A stretch of DNA of 44,403 nucleotides from Solirubrobacterales bacterium (GTDB taxonomy: Bacteria; Actinomycetota; Thermoleophilia; Solirubrobacterales; 70-9). The stretch covers positions 1 to 44,403 of the forward strand of contig JAUQWL010000037.1 of NCBI GenBank assembly GCA_030835185.1, read 5' to 3'. How positions within the stretch are numbered: the first letter of the stretch is position 1; the number at the start of each line of letters is the position of its first letter. Positions 1-8,066 of the stretch are shown here, piece by piece. Made by a program: the position numbers and the translations under genes. Below the pieces are notes generated by a model that worked only from the letters and a program-made list of their open reading frames with translations, was not told where the DNA came from and did no database searches.

Positions 1-46
1 GCCGGTCGATCGGGTTCTGGCGCAGCCGCCCGCGTCCACCGTTCCC

Positions 47-961
47 GTGAACTGCCCGGTCGAAGGCGGCAGTTTTCCGGCGGAGCCGGTCCGCAGTTCG
101 GCTGCGGGAGGTGCCGGCGTCCGTGACGCGCTCGGCGCCGCCACGGACGCCCTCTCGGCGGTCGGCATCGATACTCCGCGCTTTGACGCCGAGGTCATGC
201 TGGCCGCGATCACCGGACGAGGCCCGGCCGATCTGGTCGCCGACCGCGGGGCGACGATCACGCCTGCCGAAGCGAGGGCTTTCTCCGAGGCTGTCCGCCG
301 GCGCCTGCGCCGCGAACCGGTCGCCTACATTCTCGGTCGCAAAGGATTCCGGCACATCGAACTCGAGGTCGACCGCCGCGTCCTGGTGCCGCGACCCGAG
401 ACCGAGATGCTGGTTGAGGTCGCACTCTCCCTGACGCCGACCTCGGTGCTCGAGGTGGGAACCGGTTCCGGTGCCGTCGCCCTGGCGATCGCCGACGAGC
501 TTCCTGCCTGCCAGGTCACGGCCGGAGACATTTCGTCCGATGCGCTCGAAGTCGCAACCGCCAACGCCCGGCGGCTCGGCCTGGACGGGCGGATCCGCTT
601 CTTCGAAGGCACCTGGCCGGGACCCCGGCCGGATGAGTCGGGGCAGGCCTTTGACCTGATCGTCTCGAACCTGCCCTACATAGCCGAGGGCGATCCGCTC
701 CCGCCGGAGGTCGGGGAGTGGGAGCCTGCCGCGGCCCTCTTCGGAGGGAGCAGCGGGCTCGAAGCGTTCGAAGCCGTTCTCGGTTCGATGGAGCGCTCCG
801 GCGTTCACGCCCCGGTCCTCGCCCTCGAGATCGGCCACGGTCAGGCCGATGCGGTCTCATCCCTGATGCGGGGGGCCGGTTTCGAGTCGATCGAATGCCG
901 GCTGGACCTGGCCGGACTGGAACGCGTGGTGACCGGCCGCAGGTCGACCGCTCCTTCCTGA
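47..961 (+). CDS. prmC: PrmC, release factor N5-glutamine methyltransferase
   Basis: Transfers a methyl group from S-adenosylmethionine to the glutamine of the GGQ motif in peptide chain release factors. The 304-residue product has the N-terminal PrmC helical domain (about 26-110, with EPVAYILG at 90-97), PRPETE at 115-120, the SAM-binding loop EVGTGSG at 136-142 and the catalytic loop at 208-211. That loop reads NLPY rather than the usual NPPY. The first ~25 residues are not conserved. The GTG start at 47 overlaps a TGA at 48-50 in another frame, the GTGA junction typical of coupling to an upstream gene (probably prfA or a neighbour, lying outside the window). The next gene follows after 12 bases. 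Family assignment is firm; the exact start is less so. Confidence 0.93.
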   Translation: MNCPVEGGSFPAEPVRSSAAGGAGVRDALGAATDALSAVGIDTPRFDAEVMLAAITGRGPADLVADRGATITPAEARAFSEAVRRRLRREPVAYILGRKGFRHIELEVDRRVLVPRPETEMLVEVALSLTPTSVLEVGTGSGAVALAIADELPACQVTAGDISSDALEVATANARRLGLDGRIRFFEGTWPGPRPDESGQAFDLIVSNLPYIAEGDPLPPEVGEWEPAAALFGGSSGLEAFEAVLGSMERSGVHAPVLALEIGHGQADAVSSLMRGAGFESIECRLDLAGLERVVTGRRSTAPS

Positions 962-973
962 CATGATTTCCGG

Positions 974-1600
974 GTGAAGGTCGTGACAACCGATATCGCG
1001 GGTGGAGACGCCGCCCGTCAGGCTCTGGAGAGCTGCATCAGCAAGGGAGGAGTGGCCCTGATCCCGACCGACGGCCTCTACGGGCTGGCCTGCGACCCGC
1101 TGAACGACGAGGCGGTCCACCGGATCCACGAAATCAAGGGAAGAGATGACGGCAAGCCGTCCGCGGTCATGTATCTCTCGCCGCTGGCCATGAGGGAACT
1201 CATCCGGGACCTCGGACAGAAGGTGGGGGAGGCCTTCGTCCGTCTGTTGCCGGGGCCGGTCACCCTCATCGTGCCCAACCCGAGACACCGTTACCCGTTG
1301 GCCTGCCGGGAGGATCCGGGCCGGCTCGGAGTGCGGGTCATCGGCGGCCCGCTGGCCGGGGTGCGCTACCCGCTGTTCCAGACCAGCGCCAACCTGACCG
1401 GTGAGCCGCCGCCTTCGAGTTTCGTCGACGTAGAACCGGAGGTTCGCGAAAACGTGGATCTGGCCATCGACGGCGGACGCCTGACCGGTCTTCCGTCGAC
1501 CGTCGTCGATCTGACCGACCTCGACGAGAACGGGATCTGGACGGTCTTGCGCGACGGCGGGATGAGCCGGGGCGACCTGATCGCCGCACTCGGCCACTGA
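974..1600 (+). CDS. Threonylcarbamoyl-AMP synthase (Sua5/YrdC/TsaC family)
   Basis: Makes threonylcarbamoyl-AMP from threonine, bicarbonate and ATP, the first step of t6A modification at position 37 of ANN-decoding tRNAs. The 208 residues form one YrdC domain: PTDGLYGL at 31-38, KGRDDGKPS at 55-63, LPGPVTLIV at 92-100, RLGVRV at 117-122, TSAN at 137-140 and a STVVDL segment near the end. The Sua5 C-terminal extension is absent, so this is the short TsaC-like form. The GTG at 974 is the only well-placed start; CATGAT at 962-967 sits six bases upstream and could be a weak -10 element for a leaderless message. Following prmC is the usual actinobacterial arrangement. Confidence 0.93.
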   Translation: MKVVTTDIAGGDAARQALESCISKGGVALIPTDGLYGLACDPLNDEAVHRIHEIKGRDDGKPSAVMYLSPLAMRELIRDLGQKVGEAFVRLLPGPVTLIVPNPRHRYPLACREDPGRLGVRVIGGPLAGVRYPLFQTSANLTGEPPPSSFVDVEPEVRENVDLAIDGGRLTGLPSTVVDLTDLDENGIWTVLRDGGMSRGDLIAALGH

Positions 1601-1726
1601 GCGGTTTCCAGAGGCCGGTCGGCATGGCCGAAACGGCTCGTGCGCGGGGGACATATCGAGGGCAACGAGTACTTCGAGGACCGCCCGAGAGCGGATTCAT
1701 CCACCTGAAGCGACCTCCGGCGTTGC

Positions 1727-1732
1727 TAGGCT
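1727..1732 (+). promoter_or_regulatory. Candidate -10 element upstream of glyA
   Basis: TAGGCT fits the TANNNT -10 pattern used elsewhere in this window and is identical to the nadC -10. Transcription would start near 1739-1740 and give a leader of about 60 bases before the glyA ATG. I see no convincing -35 hexamer. The rest of the 201-base gap 1601-1801 shows no gene or clear hairpin. Confidence 0.4.
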
Positions 1733-1801
1733 GACAGTCCGCTTTCAACCCCGGAGATCCGGCCGCATCCGGTCGGGCAGATCCGAAAGGCCGACCCTGA
1801 A

Positions 1802-3070
1802 ATGAGTACCGTTTCCGCGCAGATTCTCGATGCACCGCTGGCAGATGTCGATCCCGAGGTCGCAGCGGCGCTCGACGGCGAACTGGCCCGTCAGCGTGAC
1901 ACCCTTGAAATGATCGCCTCGGAGAACTTCGTTCCGCAGGCGGTCCTCGAGGCCGCCGGCTCGGTGCTGACCAACAAGTATGCCGAGGGCTACCCCGGGC
2001 GCCGTTACTACGGCGGCTGCGAGCAGGTCGACATCGTCGAGACGCTGGCGATCGAGCGGGCCAAGGAGCTCTTCGGCGCAGATCACGTCAACGTCCAACC
2101 TCATTCGGGGGCACAGGCGAACAACGCCGCTTACATGGCGATGCTCGAGCCCGGAGATACCATCATGGGCCTCGCTCTCGATCACGGTGGACACCTCAGC
2201 CACGGAATGAAGCTGAACGTCTCCGGCAAGCTCTACAAGGTCGTGCCGTACCACGTGTCGCGTGAAGACCTGCGGGTCGACATGGACGAGGTGGCGCGGC
2301 TGGCTGAAGAGCATCGACCGAAGCTGATCATCGCCGGCTGGTCGGCCTACCCGCGCCAGCTCGATTTCGCTGCCTTCCGCGAGATCGCCGACTCGATCGA
2401 CACCCGGCTCATGGTGGACATGGCGCACTTCGCCGGCCTGGTCGCCGCGGGCGAGCACCCCAACCCCGTGCCCTTTGCCGATGTCGTCACCAGCACGATC
2501 CACAAGACCATCGGGGGTCCGCGCAGTGGCATCATCCTCTGCCGGGAGGAGCTCAAGGCCGATATCAACCGGGCGGTATTCCCGGGCCAGCAGGGCGGAC
2601 CGCTCATGCACGTGATCGCGGCCAAGGCGGTGGCGCTGAAGATCGCCCAGTCCGACGATTTCGCCGAACGTCAGCGGCGGACGATCGCCAACGCCAAGGC
2701 ACTTGCCGAGGGTCTGGTCGACGGTGGCATCGACATCGTCACCGGTGGCACCGACGTTCACCTCGTGCTTGTCGATCTGACTTCGACCGGCCTCGACGGC
2801 CAGACCGGCGAAGACCGCCTCGACCAGGTCGGGATCACGGTCAATCGCAATACGATCCCGTTCGACGAACGCCCGCCGATGAACCCCTCGGGTTTGCGCA
2901 TCGGAACCCCGGCTCTGACCACGAGGGGATTCGAGCCGGACGACCTCCGCGAAATCGCGGCGATCATCGCCGCCGCACTGTCGGACGACTTCGAAGGCCG
3001 GCGTGAATCGCTCGTCGCCCGAAGCAGGGCTCTGATGGACCGTTACCCGCTTTACCCGGGACTCGGTTGA
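1802..3070 (+). CDS. glyA: Serine hydroxymethyltransferase
   Basis: Cytosolic PLP enzyme that interconverts serine and glycine while charging tetrahydrofolate with a one-carbon unit. The 422-residue length is normal. Visible motifs are the ASENF segment (39-43), the NKYAEGYPGRRYYGGC substrate/dimer region (58-73), DMAH at 206-209 with the PLP-ring aspartate D206, and the PLP lysine in STIHKTIGGPRSG (K235). The lysine motif differs from the common THKTLRGPRGG but keeps the lysine and the GPR. It stands on its own after a 201-base gap with a candidate promoter. Position after sua5 is conserved in actinobacteria. Confidence 0.97.
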   Translation: MSTVSAQILDAPLADVDPEVAAALDGELARQRDTLEMIASENFVPQAVLEAAGSVLTNKYAEGYPGRRYYGGCEQVDIVETLAIERAKELFGADHVNVQPHSGAQANNAAYMAMLEPGDTIMGLALDHGGHLSHGMKLNVSGKLYKVVPYHVSREDLRVDMDEVARLAEEHRPKLIIAGWSAYPRQLDFAAFREIADSIDTRLMVDMAHFAGLVAAGEHPNPVPFADVVTSTIHKTIGGPRSGIILCREELKADINRAVFPGQQGGPLMHVIAAKAVALKIAQSDDFAERQRRTIANAKALAEGLVDGGIDIVTGGTDVHLVLVDLTSTGLDGQTGEDRLDQVGITVNRNTIPFDERPPMNPSGLRIGTPALTTRGFEPDDLREIAAIIAAALSDDFEGRRESLVARSRALMDRYPLYPGLG

Positions 3071-3143
3071 GGCCGTTCCGGGCCCGGCGGCCGCTGTGCA
3101 ATACGACCGGGGTTCGCACGCCGGTGGCCCCGGCCGGTTGACG

Positions 3144-4151
3144 ATGAGGGTCTGGTTCGACTGCACTGCGGCGGCGCACCCGCTGGTACTGAGACCGATC
3201 ATCGAGCGCTTCTCCGAGGACGGTGCCGATGTGCTCGTCACCGCCCGCGAGTACGGCCAGACGGTCGGGCTGCTCGAGATGCTCGGCATCGAACACACGG
3301 TGGTCGGCCGGCACGGCGGAGGCTCGAAGCCCGGCAAAGTCGCCGCGCTCGTTTCGCGTTCGGCCAGGCTCAGCCACCTCGTCTGGGGCTTTCGGCCCGA
3401 ACTCGCCGTCGCTCACGGCTCGGTCGATCTCGCTCTGGTCTCGGCGGCGCTGAGGATCCGGTCGGCTCAGCTTCAGGATTACGAGTTCGCCGGCATCCAG
3501 CGCCAACTCGCCTTCCGCATCGCCAAGCGGGTGCTGGTTCCGGACGCGATCCCGCCGGAGCGCATGGCGAAGGTCGGAGCGAAAGGCAGCAAACTCGTCC
3601 GGTACCCGGGGCTGAAAGAGGATTACTACCTGGCTGACTTCGAGCCCGATCCAGGGGTCCTGGCAGACCTGGGGCTGGATATCGCGAGGGTCCTGGTGAT
3701 CGTCAGGCCGCCGCCGGAGACTTCCGAATACCACGCGGACAACCCGCTTTACGAGAAAGTCCTCGATCGGTTGGCCGGCGCCGACGGAGCGACGGCAGTG
3801 GTCATTCCACGGACCGGGAGCCAGGCCGAGCGTGCCAGGGGTCGCGACTCCGGCAATCTGGTCGTTCCCGACCGGGCGGTCGATGCCCAGAGCCTGATCG
3901 CCTTTGCCGACCTCGTGGTGAGTGCCGGTGGCACGATGAATCGCGAAGCGGTGGCGCTGGGTACTCCCGTCTACACGACGTTCGCCGGAAAGATGGGCGG
4001 AGTCGACGAGGAGCTGATTGCCGACGGGAGGCTGACCGTGCTGACCGATGCCGACCAGTTCGAGCTGGTCAAACGTACCGGCCTGGCCGGTCCGCAGAAT
4101 CCACGCGATCCCGGCGTACTGGTCGAGGGCATCCTCGGCGCCCTCGACTGA
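3144..4151 (+). CDS. DUF354 family protein (GT-B-like glycosyltransferase fold)
   Basis: The sequence matches the DUF354/COG1817 pattern, a poorly studied family with a fold like MurG and UDP-GlcNAc 2-epimerase. It opens with MRVWFDCTAAAHPLVLRPII, then VLVTAREYGQTVGLLEMLGI, HGSVDLAL, QDYEFAG and a C-terminal sugar-nucleotide-like segment SAGGTMNREAVALGTPVYT. I chose the ATG at 3144 because the family begins M(K/R)(I/V)W; a GTG at 3096 would add 16 unrelated residues. Product about 335 residues. It lies 73 bases after glyA and converges on the response regulator. A role in surface glycan synthesis is inferred from fold and from wecA about 4 kb downstream; substrate unknown. Confidence 0.75.
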   Translation: MRVWFDCTAAAHPLVLRPIIERFSEDGADVLVTAREYGQTVGLLEMLGIEHTVVGRHGGGSKPGKVAALVSRSARLSHLVWGFRPELAVAHGSVDLALVSAALRIRSAQLQDYEFAGIQRQLAFRIAKRVLVPDAIPPERMAKVGAKGSKLVRYPGLKEDYYLADFEPDPGVLADLGLDIARVLVIVRPPPETSEYHADNPLYEKVLDRLAGADGATAVVIPRTGSQAERARGRDSGNLVVPDRAVDAQSLIAFADLVVSAGGTMNREAVALGTPVYTTFAGKMGGVDEELIADGRLTVLTDADQFELVKRTGLAGPQNPRDPGVLVEGILGALD

Positions 4152-4188
4152 AGGATCGATGCCCGTCGGGGCCGGGTTCGAAGCCAGG

Positions 4189-4833
4189 TCAAATGATGCG
4201 ACGACGTGCGGCCCAGTGGGTGAGTTCGTTGCGGTTTGACAGCTGCAGCTTGCGCAGCACGTTGGAAACGTGGGTCTCGACGGTTCTTACGGATATGTGT
4301 AGCCGGGCTGCGATGTCCTTGTAAAGGTAGCCACGGGCGATCAGCAGCATGACTTCATGCTCACGGCCAGTGAGCAGGTCGAGTTCGGGGTCACTGCTCG
4401 CTTCCGGCCGATCAGAAAAAGCGTCGAGTACGAACCCGGCGAGCCACGGCGAAAAGACTGCGTCGCCATCGGCGATCCGGTGAATCGCCGCAGCGAGGTC
4501 GGCGGGAGCAATCGACTTCGTCACGTAGCCGCGCGCGCCGGCGCGGATCGTTGCGATGACATCCTCGGCGCTGTCGGAAACTGAAAGCGCCAGGAAGCGC
4601 ACGGCCGGGCGCTCCGCGTGGACAGCCGGAATGACCGAGAAGCCTCCGGCGTCCGGAAGGTGGATATCCAGCAGTACGACGTCGGGGTCGAGGGAACGGA
4701 TGAGCGGGATCGCGTCTTCCGCCGTGGCCGCTTCGCCAACGACCTCGATATCCGGTGGTAGCCCGGCACGCAGACCCGCGACGAAGATCGCGTGGTCGTC
4801 CACGAGTACGACCTGGCGGAGTGGACGACTCAT
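4189..4833 (-). CDS. NarL/FixJ-family response regulator
   Basis: A DNA-binding transcriptional regulator of 214 residues. The receiver domain (about 7-120) has the acidic pair D12/D13, phospho-acceptor D56 in VVLLDIHLP, S84 and K106. A LuxR-type helix-turn-helix occupies about 150-210 (LTGREHEVMLLIARGYLYKDIAARL, then SVRTVETHVSNVLRKL). Its ATG overlaps the TGA of the upstream kinase gene (4830-4833), so the pair is translationally coupled and almost certainly a cognate two-component system. The divergent ABC exporter genes are the most likely targets, an inference from position. It ends 37 bases from the convergent DUF354 gene. Confidence 0.93.
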   Translation of the reverse strand: MSRPLRQVVLVDDHAIFVAGLRAGLPPDIEVVGEAATAEDAIPLIRSLDPDVVLLDIHLPDAGGFSVIPAVHAERPAVRFLALSVSDSAEDVIATIRAGARGYVTKSIAPADLAAAIHRIADGDAVFSPWLAGFVLDAFSDRPEASSDPELDLLTGREHEVMLLIARGYLYKDIAARLHISVRTVETHVSNVLRKLQLSNRNELTHWAARRRII

Positions 4834-5999
4834 GTGCTGCTCATTCTCGGCACATGGAGTTCCACTTCGGTGCCCTGTCCCTCGGTCGTGGTTACTCGAG
4901 CCGTGCCGTCGTGCTCGGCCAGTCGACGCACCACCGAGTCGCGAAGACCGTGCCGGTCAGTAGGGACTATCGCCGGGTCAAAGCCGCGCCCCTCGTCGCG
5001 GACAAAGATGACGGCCTCGCGTTCAGCCAGCTGAACGAATACCGAGACTGTCTCTGCCCCCGAGTGCTTCGCCGCATTGACGATCGTTTCGCGCGCGGCG
5101 TCAGCGAGCGCTGAGAGCGCGGGGTCGAAGGGCGTGTCGCGGTGCTGGACCAGCTCGACGACGATCCCGTAGCCGGTTTCCACATCGGTCGCAATCGCGC
5201 TCATCGCAGAAGCGAGCGTATCCGGCCCGTCTTGTGACTCTTCGTCGTACAGCCAGGATCGCAACTCGCGCTCCTGGCGACGTGCCTGAGCGCGGGCGGT
5301 TGCGGCGTCATCGGCACGCTGGACGAGTGCGAGGGTCTGAAGGACGGAATCATGAAGCCGTGCGGCAACTCGCATGCGCTCGTCCGTGCGGGCGCGCTCG
5401 GTGCGCTCGTGCGCTGCTTCGGCACGGGCCCGTGCGACCCGGGGACCAACCAGAAGAGCGAACCCCGTTGCGACGACGGTGCCCGCCGCCAGGGCCCCTG
5501 GGAATGCACGCAGATCACCAGCTCCGAGGATGAACAACGCAACGCCGCCGGCTACGAGCAGTCCGCCGATGGTGATGCGCACGCCGTCTGTTTCACCCAG
5601 AGTGGATCGCCAATCGGCCGATGACCGCTTGCCATCGGAAGGTGTGAGCAGTTGCCTGACCACCACCGCGCCGCCGCCGAGCAGCAGCGCACTCGCGGCA
5701 AGTACCCCGGGGGCGAGAAGCAGTCCGGTGGCAGCCATCGCAAACAGTCCGGCCAGCGCGATCGCCCCAAGTGCCACTGCTTCGGCCCAGCCTGCGCGCA
5801 CCCGTTCCGTCGATTCGCCGGATTCGGGCATCAACACGGCCAGAAATGCGTAGACGAGCAGCCCGACGCCACCGAGCCAGAACATCGCGATGAAGGCGAG
5901 GCGCACGATGCCTGCATCGATGCCGGTGCGCTCGGCCAGCCCGCCGCAAACGCCGAACGCGAGCTGGTCCCGGCGCGAGCGCAACAGTCGGCGGCTCAT
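4830..5999 (-). CDS. PspC-domain sensor histidine kinase
   Basis: Membrane sensor kinase of 389 residues. An N-terminal PspC domain (about 3-62, LAFGVCGGLAERTGIDAGIVR then a transmembrane helix) is followed by three or four more hydrophobic segments (72-96, 98-118, 141-162, 168-186). The dimerisation helix carries RVAARLHDSVLQTLALVQ-like sequence with the likely phospho-accepting H216. The HATPase domain has an N-box ETIVNAAKHSGA (N308), G-box DEGRGF (335-340) and GQGTEVEL (374-381). This matches the NarX/DesK-class kinases with PspC input found in actinobacteria, thought to sense envelope stress. Four-base overlaps join it to both neighbours in an operon. Confidence 0.92.
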   Translation of the reverse strand: MSRRLLRSRRDQLAFGVCGGLAERTGIDAGIVRLAFIAMFWLGGVGLLVYAFLAVLMPESGESTERVRAGWAEAVALGAIALAGLFAMAATGLLLAPGVLAASALLLGGGAVVVRQLLTPSDGKRSSADWRSTLGETDGVRITIGGLLVAGGVALFILGAGDLRAFPGALAAGTVVATGFALLVGPRVARARAEAAHERTERARTDERMRVAARLHDSVLQTLALVQRADDAATARAQARRQERELRSWLYDEESQDGPDTLASAMSAIATDVETGYGIVVELVQHRDTPFDPALSALADAARETIVNAAKHSGAETVSVFVQLAEREAVIFVRDEGRGFDPAIVPTDRHGLRDSVVRRLAEHDGTARVTTTEGQGTEVELHVPRMSST

Positions 6000-6421
6000 C
6001 CGGGCCTCCGCGCTCGAAGAAGGCCGGAGAGTCCTACCGCCGCGAGTACGACGGCAATGACCGCGAGCGCGGCCGGCGCGGTGTAGGCGAAAAGCAACGG
6101 GGCCCGACCGTATCCGGCTCCGGAGACGAGTAGTACCGATGCACCGGCTCCGAGCCAGCCCAATGCCCGCCCCGCGCGGTCCCGCGAGTCAGGCTCGAGC
6201 AGGCTAGCGCCGTCTTCGCCAGGAAGTATCAACGCAGTTATGGCGTAGGCCACGAACATCGGCATCGGCAGGACGAACATCGCGCACAGGAAGATCACGC
6301 GGACAACCGCCGGACCGGTACCCAGCGCTTGCGCGGTCCCGCCAAGTACGCCGAGAACGATGCGACCGCCATCGGCCCGGTGCCACCGCTGCTTCGCTCT
6401 TGAGGCGACCATAAAGCGCAC
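5996..6421 (-). CDS. PspC-domain membrane protein
   Basis: Small membrane protein of 141 residues (138 from the ATG at 6412). Residues about 18-67 form a second PspC-like domain, with VLGGTAQALGTGPAVVRVIF followed by a hydrophobic helix ending in ALILP. Two further hydrophobic segments lie at about 88-108 and 110-132. It is the first gene of the three-gene operon ending in the response regulator and overlaps the kinase gene by four bases. A GATTGT hexamer seven bases upstream of the ATG at 6412 may be its -10, favouring that ATG over the GTG at 6421. Probably an accessory sensor or modulator of the kinase; this is inference from the shared domain. Confidence 0.8.
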   Translation of the reverse strand: MRFMVASRAKQRWHRADGGRIVLGVLGGTAQALGTGPAVVRVIFLCAMFVLPMPMFVAYAITALILPGEDGASLLEPDSRDRAGRALGWLGAGASVLLVSGAGYGRAPLLFAYTAPAALAVIAVVLAAVGLSGLLRARRPG

Positions 6422-6460
6422 AATCGCGGGCGAAGCCGCTGATCGCCATAGGGAATGCCC

Positions 6461-6497
6461 CTGATCTCACCCTGAGGCGTCGCTGCGGAAAGATCAG
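6461..6497. promoter_or_regulatory. Inverted repeat in the divergent regulator/ABC intergenic region
   Basis: CTGATCT at 6461-6467 is repeated as its reverse complement AGATCAG at 6491-6497, with 23 bases between. It sits in the 134-base gap between the divergently transcribed PspC operon and the ABC exporter, just upstream of the exporter's -35. The spacing places the half-sites about three helical turns apart. A binding site for the neighbouring NarL-type regulator is plausible but unproven; a 7-base repeat can arise by chance. Confidence 0.3.
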
Positions 6498-6520
6498 GTC
6501 GAAACGGGGGTTTTTCCGGA

Positions 6521-6549
6521 TTGTCGGCCGCTTCGCGCTTGCCTAGCGT
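6521..6549 (+). promoter_or_regulatory. Promoter of the ABC exporter, leaderless type
   Basis: TTGTCG (6521-6526), 17 bases, then TAGCGT (6544-6549), then six bases (GGTGGC), then the ATG at 6556. This is a complete -35/-10 pair with standard spacing and with the predicted transcription start at or next to the start codon, so the message should be leaderless. No Shine-Dalgarno sequence fits in that space. Confidence 0.65.
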
Positions 6550-6555
6550 GGTGGC

Positions 6556-7323
6556 ATGAAAACAACCACCGCTCCGATCCAATTGCAACACGTCGCAAAA
6601 CGGTACCGCCACAGCGTCGCTGTTGACGACGTCAGCTTCACGGTCCCTGCCGGCTGCGTCTATGGGCTGGTTGGCCCCAACGGTGCCGGCAAGACGACCC
6701 TGATTCGCATGCTGCTCGGCCTCGTCAGGCCAAGTGCCGGCACGATTCGTCTGTTCGGTAGCCCTCCCGGCAGCGCCGGCTATCCCGCGGCCCTCCGGCG
6801 GACCGGCTCGATCATCGAGGAGCCGGCGCTGTACCGAAATGCGACCGCGCGGTCCAACCTGCGAATTCACCGGACCGCCCTCGGCCTGCGCGATGATCCC
6901 CGGGGCGACGACGAGCTGCTCACCACCGTCGGACTGGCCGAGTTCGGCGATCAGAAGCCGCGCCGGTTCTCGCAGGGAATGCGCCAGCGCCTCGGGCTTG
7001 CCGTCGCGCTGGTGGGTGAGCCGCGCCTGTTGATCCTCGATGAACCGACCAACGCCCTTGATCCGGTCGGCATTGCCGGCATGCGGGCGCTTTTCGGCCA
7101 ACTGGCCAGCCGCGGAACCACGGTCCTGGTCTGTTCGCATCTTCTGGCCGAGCTGGAGTTGATGTGCGACCGGGTAGCCGTTATGTCTGACGGACATCTG
7201 CTCGCCGACGGGTCGCTTGAGTCGCTGCTGGCTGATGCCGCAACCCTGCATCGCGACAGTCACTCGACGCAGCCGAGCCTCGAGGACGCATTCCTCACCC
7301 TCACCAACAAGGAGATTCGATGA
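6556..7323 (+). CDS. ABC transporter ATP-binding protein (drug/lantibiotic-exporter type)
   Basis: Cytoplasmic ATPase of a two-component ABC exporter, 255 residues. Walker A GPNGAGKTT at 40-48, signature FSQGMRQR at 138-145, Walker B LLILDEP at 158-164 and the H-loop histidine H195 are all present. The FSQGMRQRLG signature and the C-terminal SLEDAFLTLT motif are typical of the BcrA/DrrA/CcmA-like group that exports antibiotics or works in resistance. Its last codons overlap the permease start by four bases. It is divergent from the PspC two-component operon, an arrangement common for exporters induced by envelope stress or antimicrobial peptides. Confidence 0.93.
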   Translation: MKTTTAPIQLQHVAKRYRHSVAVDDVSFTVPAGCVYGLVGPNGAGKTTLIRMLLGLVRPSAGTIRLFGSPPGSAGYPAALRRTGSIIEEPALYRNATARSNLRIHRTALGLRDDPRGDDELLTTVGLAEFGDQKPRRFSQGMRQRLGLAVALVGEPRLLILDEPTNALDPVGIAGMRALFGQLASRGTTVLVCSHLLAELELMCDRVAVMSDGHLLADGSLESLLADAATLHRDSHSTQPSLEDAFLTLTNKEIR

Positions 7324-8066
7324 CTACCGCCCTGCGCACCGAATGGATCAAGGTCCGCCGCCTTCCGCTCCCACGCTACCTGTTGCTCACCGTGATCATT
7401 GCAGCGGTCGGCAGCGCCGTCGCCGCCCTGGGGGCCGACGGGCAGTCGCCCGATGGCATTCCCGAACGCGCCGGCCTCGGACTCCTGGTTGCCGGAATCT
7501 TCGGCACGGCCGCATTCGCTGTCTGGATGTTCGCAGTCGAGGTCAGTCAGGGGACGCTCTCCCGCGCCTTTTGCGTCGAGCCGCGACGGTCGCGGGTCAT
7601 CCTCGCCAAGGCTGTCCTGGCGACCGTTCTGCCGATCGTTGTGGTCGCAGTGCTCGGCCTTGTGACTCTGCCGATTACCGTCGCGGCCGTCAATTCGCAT
7701 GGTGGAGATTCCACCATGGCGGATTTTGCGCCCAACATTCCGGCCGCGGTGGTTCAGATCGCGCTCGTCGCACCGGCCTGCTTCGGCCTCGGCCTGATCA
7801 CTGGCAGCATGACCGGCGGAATAGTCGCCTCCCTCCTGATGATCGAGATTCTTCCCGGCATCCTCGCCGTGAGCGGCCTCGCGGACGCATCGCTGATCAT
7901 TGCTCTGAGCTCCCTGGCAACCCAGATCAGCGACGGTCAGGCCCCGGTCCTTACCGGCAGTCAGATAGCCGTCAGCCCGTTGATCGCACTCCTGGTACTT
8001 GCCGCGTGGTCAGGGGCCATGCTTGCCCTCGGGTTGGCGCGGGTCCGGAGCACCGACATCGTATGA
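7320..8066 (+). CDS. ABC transporter permease
   Basis: Integral membrane partner of the preceding ATPase, 248 residues, with about six hydrophobic segments (roughly 20-38, 52-72, 100-125, 143-166, 170-195 and 215-238). The N-terminal LRTEWIKVRRLPLPRYL is the cytoplasmic lead-in common to ABC-2 type permeases (ABC2_membrane_5-like). ATG at 7320 overlaps the upstream stop (ATGA). Substrate cannot be read from sequence. The 181 bases that follow (8067-8247) contain no gene I can support. Confidence 0.85.
   Translation: MTTALRTEWIKVRRLPLPRYLLLTVIIAAVGSAVAALGADGQSPDGIPERAGLGLLVAGIFGTAAFAVWMFAVEVSQGTLSRAFCVEPRRSRVILAKAVLATVLPIVVVAVLGLVTLPITVAAVNSHGGDSTMADFAPNIPAAVVQIALVAPACFGLGLITGSMTGGIVASLLMIEILPGILAVSGLADASLIIALSSLATQISDGQAPVLTGSQIAVSPLIALLVLAAWSGAMLALGLARVRSTDIV

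Noticed and set aside
1..50. End of an upstream gene reading to TGA at 48-50, overlapping the prmC GTG
   Set aside because: Only 15 codons are visible and they match nothing I recognise, so I mention it under prmC but do not call a gene.
857..1654. 265-codon frame antisense to prmC and the Sua5-family gene
   Set aside because: Both + strand genes have complete motif sets; the antisense reading has none.
1745..3337. 530-codon frame on the - strand opposite glyA
   Set aside because: Mirror of glyA codon bias in GC-rich DNA; no recognisable protein motifs.
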